In this document: positions 1 through 7,077 of the stretch, in pieces | Numbering within the stretch: position 1 is the first letter of the stretch | Layout: each line of letters starts with the position of its first letter | Source: Teichococcus vastitatis | GTDB taxonomy: Bacteria > Pseudomonadota > Alphaproteobacteria > Acetobacterales > Acetobacteraceae | Length of the DNA: 36,347 bases | Direction: 5' to 3' | Assembly: GCF_003604215.1 (NCBI RefSeq) | Contig: NZ_QXGS01000029.1 | Coordinates: 1 to 36,347 of the forward strand | Program-made: the position numbers and the translations under genes | The notes under the pieces: generated by a model | The model's input: the letters and a program-made list of their open reading frames with translations, nothing else | Database searches by the model: none | Told to the model about the DNA's origin: nothing

Positions 1-170
1 TCGGCCGTTTCCAGCCTCCCGCCGCGCGACAAGGCGATCGACCAGCCCAGGATCAGCAACACCAGAAGCGCGCCGGCAGCACCCAACACCGGCCAGGATA
101 ATCCGAACAGCCCCGCCGGCCTTCCGCTGGTGGGCAGGCCATCGCTCCTGCCGCGCTGGTCATTCGCCAT
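1..170 (-). CDS. Small single-pass membrane protein, N-terminal part (runs off left edge)
   Basis: Reading leftwards from an ATG at 170, the frame stays open to the window edge (56 codons). The start is preceded by a GGAG ribosome-binding site inside CTCCGGGAGACGAGATC. The peptide begins MANDQRGRSDGLPTSG, followed by one strongly hydrophobic segment at about residues 28-46 (VLGAAGALLVLLILGWSIAL) and then a basic stretch, SRGGR. This pattern suggests a short inner-membrane protein, or a membrane-anchored one whose remainder lies outside the window. I do not recognise a family. The good start signal and the clean membrane segment are the main support, because the visible part is too short for a functional call. 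Confidence 0.5.
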   Translation of the reverse strand, partial: MANDQRGRSDGLPTSGRPAGLFGLSWPVLGAAGALLVLLILGWSIALSRGGRLETA

Positions 171-828
171 GATCTCGTCTCCCGGAGGTGTTGTGTGTCC
201 TGCACATAAGCCGCTGCAGAGATTGTCATAGGGAAGGTTTGGCTACGGAGGGTCGGCCTTGTTGCTCCGATGGCCTTGTTCCGCCTCCCTCCGCGGTGCA
301 CTCCACTGTCACCCCCTGGCGCCACTGCCCAGGCTACTCCGCCTGTGCCGCCGACGCCTACGGCCAGCCCGATCGACGAACAGTCAACCTGTGCCCCAGC
401 CGTGACAGTTCCTGCTCACGCCGTCCCGCAGGAGATGCGAGCGCACACCAGCGCCGGCTCCTTGATGGCGCGCAGCAGAGGACTTCACGGCTTTCCGCCG
501 CGGGTCTGCAGAGGGAGCGATCCTCTGCTGCGACCCAGTGCTGGCGAGTGGCTCGGGGCTGAGGAGCAGGGTCGGTGTAGCCATCGCTGGGCAGTCGGAT
601 GACCAACTCTCGGCTATAGAACCATCAAAAAAGCATGGCAAATCAACCCGCTAAAGCTTGGGGGTTAAATTGTCCTACCCCCAAGCTTTGGAGACAGAGA
701 GCCATCTGAGGAGAGAATCTGGAGGTCGTTTCGACACTAGACCATCAAGGTCAGTGCAGAAAACTAGGCCGCACAAGCGCATAGCTGCGGCAGCCATTAG
801 CCTGGAGAATGTTTGTGAAAAGTCCGAC
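171..828. other. Intergenic stretch without a recognisable gene
   Basis: No reading frame in either direction gives a protein that I recognise or that has convincing composition. The short open frames here are rich in Arg, Ser, Pro and Cys, as expected from non-coding high-GC DNA. The only structure seen is the perfect hairpin at 653-689. The stretch lies downstream of the tRNA-Gly and upstream of the leftward membrane-protein gene, so it must hold that gene's promoter, but no clear -35/-10 pair was found. Confidence 0.5.
653..689. repeat. Perfect 13-bp inverted repeat (hairpin) with 11-nt loop
   Basis: The left arm AAAGCTTGGGGGT (653-665) and right arm ACCCCCAAGCTTT (677-689) are exact reverse complements around an 11-nt A/T-rich loop. 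Each arm contains a HindIII-type AAGCTT. No run of T follows directly on either strand; the nearest T run on the minus strand is about 20 nt beyond the stem, so it is not a standard intrinsic terminator. It lies about 140 bp beyond the 3' end of the tRNA-Gly gene. It could be a transcript-end stem, a protein-binding palindrome or a relic of a mobile element end. Confidence 0.7.
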
Positions 829-903
829 TGGAGCGGGCGAAGGGATTCGAACCCTCGACCCCAACCTTGGCAAGGTTGTGCTCTACCCCTGAGCTACGCC
901 CGC
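829..903 (-). tRNA. tRNA-Gly (anticodon GCC)
   Basis: The minus strand folds as a complete 75-nt cloverleaf including an encoded CCA end. The acceptor stem is GCGGGCG/CGCCCGC with discriminator U. The D arm is GCTC...GAGC, and the anticodon stem is CAACC/GGTTG around the loop TTGCCAA, which gives anticodon GCC. The T arm carries the invariant TTCGAAT. The IS66 element sits only about 95 bp upstream of its 5' end. A weak promoter-like pair, TTGCGT and CATATC 17 bp apart, lies in the remaining upstream sequence. Confidence 0.97.
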
Positions 904-990
904 GCTCCGTCGGCGTGGCGGCGATATGTCACGGCGCCGGACAGCACGCAAGACCCTCCAAATCTCTTTTGGCAAAATTTCTTCAAGGCT

Positions 991-998
991 CCAGCTCG
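991..998. repeat. Target-site duplication, left copy (CCAGCTCG)
   Basis: The 8 bp CCAGCTCG immediately outside the left end of the IS66-family element are repeated exactly at 3360-3367 outside the right end. An 8-bp duplication is the normal length for IS66-family insertions, so this fixes both ends of the element. Confidence 0.85.
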
Positions 999-1023
999 GT
1001 TCCATCTGGTAATAGCCGCGGTT
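999..1023. repeat. IS66 terminal inverted repeat (tnpC side)
   Basis: Reading inwards from 999 the sequence is GTTCCATCTGG followed by TAATAGCCGCGGT. It matches the opposite end through TCCATCYGG and a CGC..GT block, with a one-base gap after the initial GT. The outer boundary is set by the adjoining 8-bp target duplication. Confidence 0.7.
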
Positions 1024-1028
1024 GACAG

Positions 1029-2589
1029 TCAGGCAGCGGTGGGCAGAGGCGCCTGAGTGCAGTGCCACTTCCAGGGTAAGAGTTCGTTGAGCCTGTAGGC
1101 GGAGTAGTCGGCGATGCGGGCGAGCACATTGGCGAGCCAAGCGCGTGAGTCGACGTCGTTCAGCTTCGCGGTGGTGATGAGCGCAGACATCATCGTGGCC
1201 CGCTCGCCACCACGGTCACTGCCTGCGAACAGCCAGGCCTTTCTGCCGAGAGCCATGCCACGGAGGGCGCGCTCGGCGGCGTTATGGGTGAGGCAGATCC
1301 GGCCCTCGCTGAGGAATTGGGTGGATGCAGGCCAGCGCTCGAGCGCGTAGTCCAGCGTCCCGGCCAGATCATTGTGGCGCGACAGCCTGCCCCTGGTCTC
1401 CAGCATCCAGGCATGGAGGTCGGCAACAAGCGGGGCAACGCCGCTTTGCCGGTGCGACAGGCGATCCGCCGCCGAGGACCTGTTCACCGGCCGCTCGGCG
1501 TCGAACACCCGGTCGATGCGCCGCACGGCCTCGGCGGCCAGCGGCGCGCGGGCGACCTCGGCCAGCTCGAACACCTTGCCGGAAATGCGCCCAACACGCG
1601 CCTCCATGATCGGCCCGGGCTTGCGGCTGGCCAGGTAGAGGCCGCCAAACCCGGCATAGGCATCGGCCTGCAGGATCCCGGTGTAGGAGGCCAGGTGCCG
1701 TTTGGGATGCCCGGCGGTACGGTCGCGCGAGAAGTAGAACACGGCCGCGGGCAGCGCGGGTCCCGCAAAGGGCTGGTCGTCCCGAATATTAAGCAGAGCC
1801 GGACGGTGATCGTCTTGCCGCGGGCCAGCAACGGCACCGTGGTGTCGTCCCGTCCAGGCGCTCCGCCGCCAGCACATGCGCCTCGATGAGGGCATGGAGT
1901 GGCGAGAGCACCGCCGCCGCGGTGCCAACCCAGTCCGCTAGGGTGGAGACGCTCAGTCCCCGCCCTGTCGCGGGCGATCGGATGGAACGGCGCAGGGGGT
2001 TTGGGTGATCACCTCGCGCTGGCGGCAGGAGAACCGCTCCCGCAGGGTCTGGACGACCTTTCACTGCCGCGGAATCAGTCCCAAGATCTTCGTGACACCC
2101 TCACCGAGCTTGGACAGGTCGCGGCGCAGCAGGGACAGGCTGCGGGTGACAGGAGCACCACCCGCTCGTGCGGCAGGTGGGCAAGCAGAGGACCGCGGTA
2201 GGGCCTGCGCGGCGGCGGTGCTCCGGGCCGGGTTCCCGCCTGGTTCTCCGCTCGCGTCGCGTCCTCGGCCGCTGTGGCGACCAGTTCGCCGGGTTCCAGC
2301 TTCAGCTGACCCAGCAGCTTGCGGCCCCGCTCGGAGGAGGCACCGGACTTGTCGTGCCGCAGCTTGGCGATCACAGCTTAAGGTGGATGATCATCGCCTC
2401 CGCACCAACCACCCTTGCCTCGGCGCCGGCAGCACGGGCCTCGGCCGCGATACGCGCCTCCCGCTCGGCTGCCAGTGCCGCGCGAAGGGCCTCAACGTCA
2501 TCAGGGACAGCCGCGCTTTGCCAGCACAATCCTTCGCTGAAGATCAGCCCGCGGCCTGAGGTCTGTAAGTCAGTTGCGGGTTCCGCCAA
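1029..2589 (-). pseudogene. tnpC: IS66 transposase TnpC, frameshifted remnant
   Basis: TnpC is the DDE transposase of IS66 elements. Its parts are present in order but in different frames. The N-terminal coiled region (VPDDVEALRAALAAERE) breaks at about 2377, where CTGCTGATC has become CTGTGATC. The region with LRHDKSGASSERGRKLL follows. A Trp codon is then changed to a stop within PRQW (TGA at 2061-2063). After a further frame change comes the long C-terminal part, which holds ILQADAYAGFGGLY, the catalytic-Glu segment HNAAERALRGMALGRKAWLF and LLPWKW. About 1.56 kb is the normal length for tnpC, so little has been deleted and the damage is small indels and a nonsense change. The start chosen is the first ATG of the N-terminal frame; the original start may lie slightly further in. 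Confidence 0.88.
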
Positions 2590-2892
2590 TCGATGCCGTC
2601 GAGCATGTAGGCCAACTGCGCGGCGGAGATCGGCGCTACATCACCCCCAGTGGCGGGCCAGAGGAGGCGTCCTCGTTCCAGCCGCTTGGCGTAGAGGGAC
2701 ATGCTGAGCCCATCGTGCCACAGGATCTTGAGCAGGTCGCCGCGCTTGCCGTGAAAGACATACAGATCGCCCGCATGCGGGTCACGCCCAAGCGCCTCCT
2801 GCATCTGTAAGGCCAGACCGTTCATGCCGCGGCGCATATCCGTGTGCCCCACTGCGAGCCAGGACGCGAACACCCGAGGGAACCGGGATCAC
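2544..2892 (-). pseudogene. tnpB: IS66 accessory protein TnpB, single-base frameshift
   Basis: TnpB (IS66 Orf2) is the small conserved accessory protein needed for transposition of this family. The sequence starts VIPVPSGVRV from a GTG at 2892 that overlaps the tnpA stop (GTGA). It then loses frame at about 2862-2863, where one extra base turns CGTCTGG into CGTCCTGG. It continues in the next frame with WLAVGHTDMRRGMNGLAL, DLYVFHGKRGDLLKILWHD and GLSMSLYAKRLERGRLLWP. Removing that one base gives 116 codons including the stop, exactly the usual family length. A shorter product could begin at the GTG at 2873, but it would lack the conserved N-terminus. Confidence 0.88.
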
Positions 2893-3273
2893 CCGCGCAA
2901 CACCAACAGCAGACGCGCAGGGCCGCCGCTCCGGTGCTCTCGGCCACGCGCAGGCGGGTACCGTCCGGCAACACGATCTCGACGGAGCGCTCACCCTCCG
3001 GGACCTCACCTGGGCAGGATGCTCCTCCAACCCGTGCCATGGCCTCGGTCCGGGAAGGGCTGATACGACATGGACGGGCACAAAACTCGGCATCTCCACC
3101 ACCAGCCGCCCCCGCCGCTGGGCATCGCGCCACTGCCAGATCCGACCGCGGCTGACGTCATGCCACCGCGCAACGGCAGCAAGCCAAGCACCGGCATCAA
3201 TCTCGGCCAGGATCCGGAGCTTGTCCTTCATCCGCCAGCGCCGACGCCGCTCCACCCCATTGATGATATCCAT
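2889..3273 (-). pseudogene. tnpA: IS66 accessory protein TnpA, frameshifted
   Basis: TnpA (IS66 Orf1) is a small helix-turn-helix protein. The N-terminus MDIINGVERRRRWRMKDK, followed by ILAEIDAGAWLAAVARWHDV, is intact. The frame then changes in the middle. The C-terminal motif EIVLPDGTRLRVAESTGAAAL is in another frame, and a second slip at about 2932 (one C missing from CTGCGCCGT) separates it from the normal end RLLLVLRG and its TGA at 2889-2891. That stop overlaps the GTG start of tnpB, as in intact IS66 elements. With two or more indels the protein cannot be made. Confidence 0.82.
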
Positions 3274-3334
3274 CCCACCTGCCCTTACCGACACCCTTAA
3301 GAACGTCGAAGATCAGCGATCAACCAGGGCTGAG

Positions 3335-3359
3335 ACGGCGTGACTCCCCGGATGGACAC
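3335..3359. repeat. IS66 terminal inverted repeat (tnpA side)
   Basis: Reading inwards on the minus strand from 3359 the sequence is GTGTCCATCCGGGGAGTCAC. It pairs imperfectly with the end at 999 and directly adjoins the right copy of the 8-bp target duplication. Confidence 0.7.
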
Positions 3360-3367
3360 CCAGCTCG
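3360..3367. repeat. Target-site duplication, right copy (CCAGCTCG)
   Basis: This is an exact repeat of 991-998, placed immediately outside the right end of the IS66-family element. Removing the element plus one copy would restore the pre-insertion sequence. Confidence 0.85.
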
Positions 3368-3949
3368 GACCAGCTTCCGTATTTGAGACCATGCCCTGGT
3401 CGGCCGATGAAGCGTGCCGGCCAAGGATCAGCAAAACGGTGCCGCTGCCGGTCAGCCGCGGACATATGCGCGGGCTTGTATTGTTCCGCTTCCGCACGTT
3501 GGCAACAACTGGGCGCCTCCAACGTCTGGCACGTTGCCGGCCGGAACGCTGCGGCGCTCCGTAACGCCTCCTGCAAACCGGTGCAGCGCCACCCTGTCGC
3601 GAGGGAAGCCCTTGATCTTGTTTGCGCAGGCCGCTCATTCTGCCCGGACGCCCCGACCGGCTCTGCGAGCGGCCGAAGGCGTCCACGGCCCTACCACCAT
3701 CAGCAGCATTCCCTGATACCGATGCGGTGCTGCTTGGTGAGATCGCGAGCGGTTCCCGAGGCTGGACCGGTCGGACCTCCGCAGGTTCCGGGCGGGCCTC
3801 GCCGGCGGCGGAGCACCGGCGACTGTCGGCCCGACACTGCGAGCCCCGCCGGACCAGTCACACCCTGGCAGGCAATCCGCCGCGGCGGAGAACCCTGCGA
3901 ATGGTCGAAGAAGGGCCCGATCGAGCTTCCCCGATTTGCTTCATCGCCT
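3368..3949. other. Intergenic stretch without a recognisable gene
   Basis: This stretch lies between the IS66 element and the 3' end of the VOC gene. Open frames exist on both strands, but none gives a protein I recognise, and their composition (Arg, Pro, Ser, Ala rich) is that of non-coding high-GC DNA. No tRNA was seen, and no hairpin with a T tract that would end the leftward operon. Confidence 0.5.
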
Positions 3950-4354
3950 TCAGGCCGCGTCAATGATTCGGTGGACGACGCACAGCTTGTTGCCATCGGG
4001 ATCGCGCAGATAGGCGCCGTAATAACCGGTGCTGTAGTGGGGGCGCAGGCCGGGTGCGCCCTCGTCGCGGCCGCCGGCGGCGAGGCCGGCGGCATGGGCG
4101 GCATCCACCGCCATCCGGTCGGGCGCGAAGAACGCCGTCATGCTGCCATTGCCCGGCGTGGCGGCGGCACCGTCGAAGGGGCGGCAAACATAGAACTCGG
4201 CCGGGTCGCCGGGCCTGTGCCAGCAGGCCCAGCCGATCTCCGGCTCGTCCGTCCTGCGCTCCAGGCCCAGCGGAAGCAGCACCGCGTCGTAGAACCGCGT
4301 GGCGGCGGCGTAATCCCGCGCGCCCACCGTGACGTGGCTGAACAGCCCGCTCAT
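3950..4354 (-). CDS. VOC (glyoxalase/bleomycin-resistance fold) family protein
   Basis: This is a 134-residue single-domain VOC protein. It opens with FSHVTVGARDYAAATRFYDA, the usual beta-alpha start, and ends with RPHYSTGYYGAYLRDPDGNK. The family includes metal-dependent lyases, dioxygenases and isomerases. Of the four usual metal positions, His7 is present. The position that is normally His before the AF pair is Thr73, and the normal Glu after DPDGNK is Cys125. A classical glyoxalase I reaction is therefore doubtful, and this looks like a subfamily with another role. The start overlaps the stop of the M81 gene by 4 nt (ATGA), so it is translationally coupled and forms the last gene of the hydrolase operon. 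Specific function unknown. Confidence 0.88.
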   Translation of the reverse strand: MSGLFSHVTVGARDYAAATRFYDAVLLPLGLERRTDEPEIGWACWHRPGDPAEFYVCRPFDGAAATPGNGSMTAFFAPDRMAVDAAHAAGLAAGGRDEGAPGLRPHYSTGYYGAYLRDPDGNKLCVVHRIIDAA

Positions 4355-5835
4355 GCGGCGCGCGGCCGGGTGCGCAGGCCAGGGCGCAGGTGGCGGAAGG
4401 GCAGCGAGGATGGATCGGCCAGCACCGGGCCCGGCGCTGCCACCACCAGCACCTCCGACGCGATGGGCTGGAAGTCGGCGCGGAAATGCACGCTGCTCTT
4501 CAGAGCCAGGATCTTCTCCGCCGCCGGATCGACGCCGATGTGGCGGAACAGCGCCTGGTCGTGCGCCTGCATCTTGCGGCTGACCACGATCACCTTCACC
4601 GGCCCGATCGCCACCAGTGCGGTGGGGCCAAGATCGGCCGGGTTGCCCCCGTTCATCGGCCCGGTGCAGGTGAAGCGGCCATCCGTCAGCCGCAGCACGG
4701 TGGCCGTGGCTTCGAAGGGCAGGCCGTCCGACTTGCCGCCGAGATGCAGCGACACCTCTGCCCCCTCCCCGGCCGCGTGGCAGGCGGCCGCGCTCTCGGC
4801 ATCGTTGATCAGGCCCAGCGCCGCGGGCGCGCCCTGCCGCACCAGCTCGGCCAGAAGGCCGGTGGTGTCGCCATGGCCGCCGCCGCCGGGATTGTCCTGC
4901 GTGTCGGCCAGCACCACCGGCCGGTCGGCCGCGGCGGCGAGGCGGATCGCCTTGGCCACGCCCTCCGCCACTGGCAGGGCGCCGCCGGCAAACAGCGGCT
5001 CGCGTTCGGCCAGAAGGGCGGCCAGTGCATCGGCGGCGGCATCCGCGGCGTTCTGCGTATCCGCGAAGGCGGCCAGCGCCACCCCGCAATCGGCGAAGTC
5101 GGCGTAAGGAAAGCCGAAGCAGAAGGCGAGTTCCGCCGCCTTCTCCTGCTCGGCGATGGCTTCCCGCGCATCCATCACGGCGGCCATCGGCTCCACCATG
5201 GTGCATTGCGCGGTCAGCGGCATCCAGTACTCGGCCTGCCGGAACGCCTTGGCGAAGGGCGCGCCGCGCGCGATGCGCTCGGCCAGCAGCCGCATGGCGC
5301 GTGCCCCCGCCGCTTTCATGTCCACATGCGGATAGGTGCGGTAGGGCGCCACGGCGTCCGACAGCCGCACCATCTGCTCCGTCAGGTTGCAATGGGGGTC
5401 GAGGCTGACCGTCAGCGGCATCGCCGCCCCCACCACGGCGCGCACCCGGCGCAGCAGCTCGCCCTCCCCGTCGGGAAAGCCTTCCGCGACCATGGCGCCG
5501 TGCAGGTCGAGGTAGATGCCGTCCAGCGGCCCGGCATCCAGCGCCACGGCGAGGTCGGCGACGAGGCAGGCACTGATGCGCTCGAAGGCTTCCGCCGTCA
5601 CCGGGCCGGCCGGGTTGGCGAAGCACCAGGAGAGCGGCAGCAGCTCGAAGCCTCGTGCCTCGGCCTCGGCCATGGCGCCGGCGGCGGCGACGGAGGTGGG
5701 GCGCAGCGTGTCCAGCAGCGCGGCGCCGCGCATGAAGCCGGGAAAACCGCCGGGCTGGCGGAATTCCGGCCATCCGGTGGCACGCGGCGCGAAGGAATGG
5801 CTCTCGTGCAGAAAGCCGCCGATGGCGATGCGCAT
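4351..5835 (-). CDS. M81 family metallopeptidase, MlrC-like
   Basis: This 494-residue protein matches the MlrC family, named after the enzyme that degrades linearised microcystin. It probably hydrolyses amide bonds of small or modified peptides in the cytoplasm. Recognisable motifs are the N-terminal GGFLHESHSF (about residues 6-15), YLDLHGAMVAEGFPDGEGE, VSLDPHCNLTEQM and YRTYPHVD, which supply the conserved Asp, His and Glu residues for zinc. A C-terminal MlrC domain follows with VLADTQDNPGGGGHGDTTG. The start has a GGAG 8 nt upstream. It lies 3 bp after the stop of the carbamoylase-type gene and overlaps the VOC gene, so it is inside one operon with peptide transport and two M20 hydrolases. 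No signal peptide is visible. Substrate unknown. Confidence 0.9.
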   Translation of the reverse strand: MRIAIGGFLHESHSFAPRATGWPEFRQPGGFPGFMRGAALLDTLRPTSVAAAGAMAEAEARGFELLPLSWCFANPAGPVTAEAFERISACLVADLAVALDAGPLDGIYLDLHGAMVAEGFPDGEGELLRRVRAVVGAAMPLTVSLDPHCNLTEQMVRLSDAVAPYRTYPHVDMKAAGARAMRLLAERIARGAPFAKAFRQAEYWMPLTAQCTMVEPMAAVMDAREAIAEQEKAAELAFCFGFPYADFADCGVALAAFADTQNAADAAADALAALLAEREPLFAGGALPVAEGVAKAIRLAAAADRPVVLADTQDNPGGGGHGDTTGLLAELVRQGAPAALGLINDAESAAACHAAGEGAEVSLHLGGKSDGLPFEATATVLRLTDGRFTCTGPMNGGNPADLGPTALVAIGPVKVIVVSRKMQAHDQALFRHIGVDPAAEKILALKSSVHFRADFQPIASEVLVVAAPGPVLADPSSLPFRHLRPGLRTRPRAA

Positions 5836-5838
5836 GGC

Positions 5839-7077
5839 TCAGTCTCCGCGGACGGGTCGGGCGGTGGCCAGCACGGCATCGGCCAGCACGGCCAGCCCGG
5901 CTTCCGCCCATTCGGGGGTGATGTTCTCGGCCTCGTTGTGGCTGAGGCCGCCTTCGCAGGGCACGAAGATCATCGCCGTCGGCAGCCGGCGGGCGACATA
6001 GACGGCGTCGTGGCCGATGCCGGTCGGCATCCGCTTGAAGGGCAGGTTGCGCCCCTGCGCCGCGCGTTCCAGCGCCGCCACCAGCTCATCGCTGAACGGC
6101 GTCAGCGGGCATTCCCAGAACCGTGCCAGCTCAACCTTGAGCCCGCGTTCCGCGGTGATCTCCGCCGCGCGGTCCCGGATGCGCGCTTCCATGCGCGCCA
6201 GCGCCTCCATCTCGCCGTGGCGGAAGTCGATCGAGAACCACACGCGGGAGGGCACCACGTTGCGGCTGTCCGGCTGCACCGTCAGCCGGCCCACCGTGCC
6301 GCGCCCGCCCTCGGCCAGCGCCGCCTCCTCCACCACCTGCACCAGCAGCGCGGCACCCACCAGGGCATCGCGGCGCGGCACCATGGCGGAGCCGCCATGC
6401 GATTCCTCGCCCTCCACCGTCACGTCGAGCCAGAGCTGCGCCAGGGCACGGTCGACCACGCCGACCGGGACGCCCTCCGCCTCCAGGGTCGGCCCCTGCT
6501 CGATATGCAGTTCGAAATAGGCGCCGAGGGACCGCAGCGCGGCGGGATCGGCCTTGCCCTGCCAGCCGATGCGGCGCAGCTCCTCGCCGAACACGGCGCC
6601 GGCCGGGTCGGTCTTGGCCAGCACCTCCGTCTCCGGAAACAATTCCATGGCGACGCCGCTGCCCATCATCGGCGGCGAGAAGCGGGCGCCTTCCTCGTTG
6701 GTCCAGTTCACCAGCACGATCGGCGCTTCAGTCTCGGTGCCGGATTCATGCAGGGCGCGCAGCACTTCCAGACCGGCCAGCACGCCCAGCACGCCGTCAA
6801 ACCTGCCGCCCGAGGGCTGGGTATCGAGATGGCTGCCCATGGCCACCGCCGGCAGGGACGGATCGCGCCCTTCGCGCCGGATCGCCATGTTGCCGACGCG
6901 GTCCACGGTGACGGAGCAGCCGATCGCTTCCGCCCAGTCCCGCAGCAGGGCGCGGGCCTCGCCGTCGCCATCGGTCAGAGTCTGGCGGTTGTTGCCGCCC
7001 TTCGGCGTGGCGCCGATCCGCGCCATCTGCATCAGGCTGTCCCACAGCCTGGCGCCGGAGACCGGAAGATTGCTCAT
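5839..7077 (-). CDS. Zn-dependent M20 hydrolase, N-carbamoyl-amino acid hydrolase/allantoate amidohydrolase type
   Basis: This 412-residue enzyme belongs to the hydantoinase/carbamoylase branch of M20. That family removes carbamoyl or ureido groups (N-carbamoyl-L-amino acids, beta-ureidopropionate, allantoate). Metal-site motifs are AMGSHLDTQPSGGRFDGVLG (His, Asp), VNWTNEEGARF (Glu-Glu), FELHIEQGP (His) and GGLSHNEAENITP (His). The lid-domain motif VTVEGEESHGGSAMVPRRDA is also clear. The ATG at 7077 was chosen because it overlaps the upstream gene's stop (ATGA) and has a GAGAAGG site; an in-frame start 21 nt earlier lies inside the upstream gene. It is cytoplasmic, with no signal peptide. The exact substrate cannot be read from the sequence, but the operon context suggests a carbamoylated or amide-blocked amino acid or dipeptide. 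Confidence 0.92.
   Translation of the reverse strand: MSNLPVSGARLWDSLMQMARIGATPKGGNNRQTLTDGDGEARALLRDWAEAIGCSVTVDRVGNMAIRREGRDPSLPAVAMGSHLDTQPSGGRFDGVLGVLAGLEVLRALHESGTETEAPIVLVNWTNEEGARFSPPMMGSGVAMELFPETEVLAKTDPAGAVFGEELRRIGWQGKADPAALRSLGAYFELHIEQGPTLEAEGVPVGVVDRALAQLWLDVTVEGEESHGGSAMVPRRDALVGAALLVQVVEEAALAEGGRGTVGRLTVQPDSRNVVPSRVWFSIDFRHGEMEALARMEARIRDRAAEITAERGLKVELARFWECPLTPFSDELVAALERAAQGRNLPFKRMPTGIGHDAVYVARRLPTAMIFVPCEGGLSHNEAENITPEWAEAGLAVLADAVLATARPVRGD

Larger units (their letters stand above)
999..3359 (-). mobile_element. IS66-family insertion sequence, complete in length but inactivated
   Basis: This 2361-bp element carries tnpA, tnpB and tnpC, in that order, on the minus strand. 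That gene order and size are typical of IS66. Its ends form imperfect inverted repeats: reading inwards, GTTCCATCTGGTAATAG on the left and GTGTCCATCCGGGGAGT on the right, both opening with the GT seen in this family. The element is flanked by a perfect 8-bp duplication, CCAGCTCG. All three genes carry frameshifts or stops, so it cannot transpose by its own products. The intact target duplication shows it arrived by simple transposition, with no rearrangement across its ends since. Confidence 0.9.

Noticed and set aside
658-1056. Plus-strand open frame of 132 codons containing SGRRDSNPRPQPWQG
   Set aside because: That peptide is the well-known mistranslation of the antisense of a tRNA gene. 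The frame runs through the tRNA-Gly and into the end of the IS66 element.
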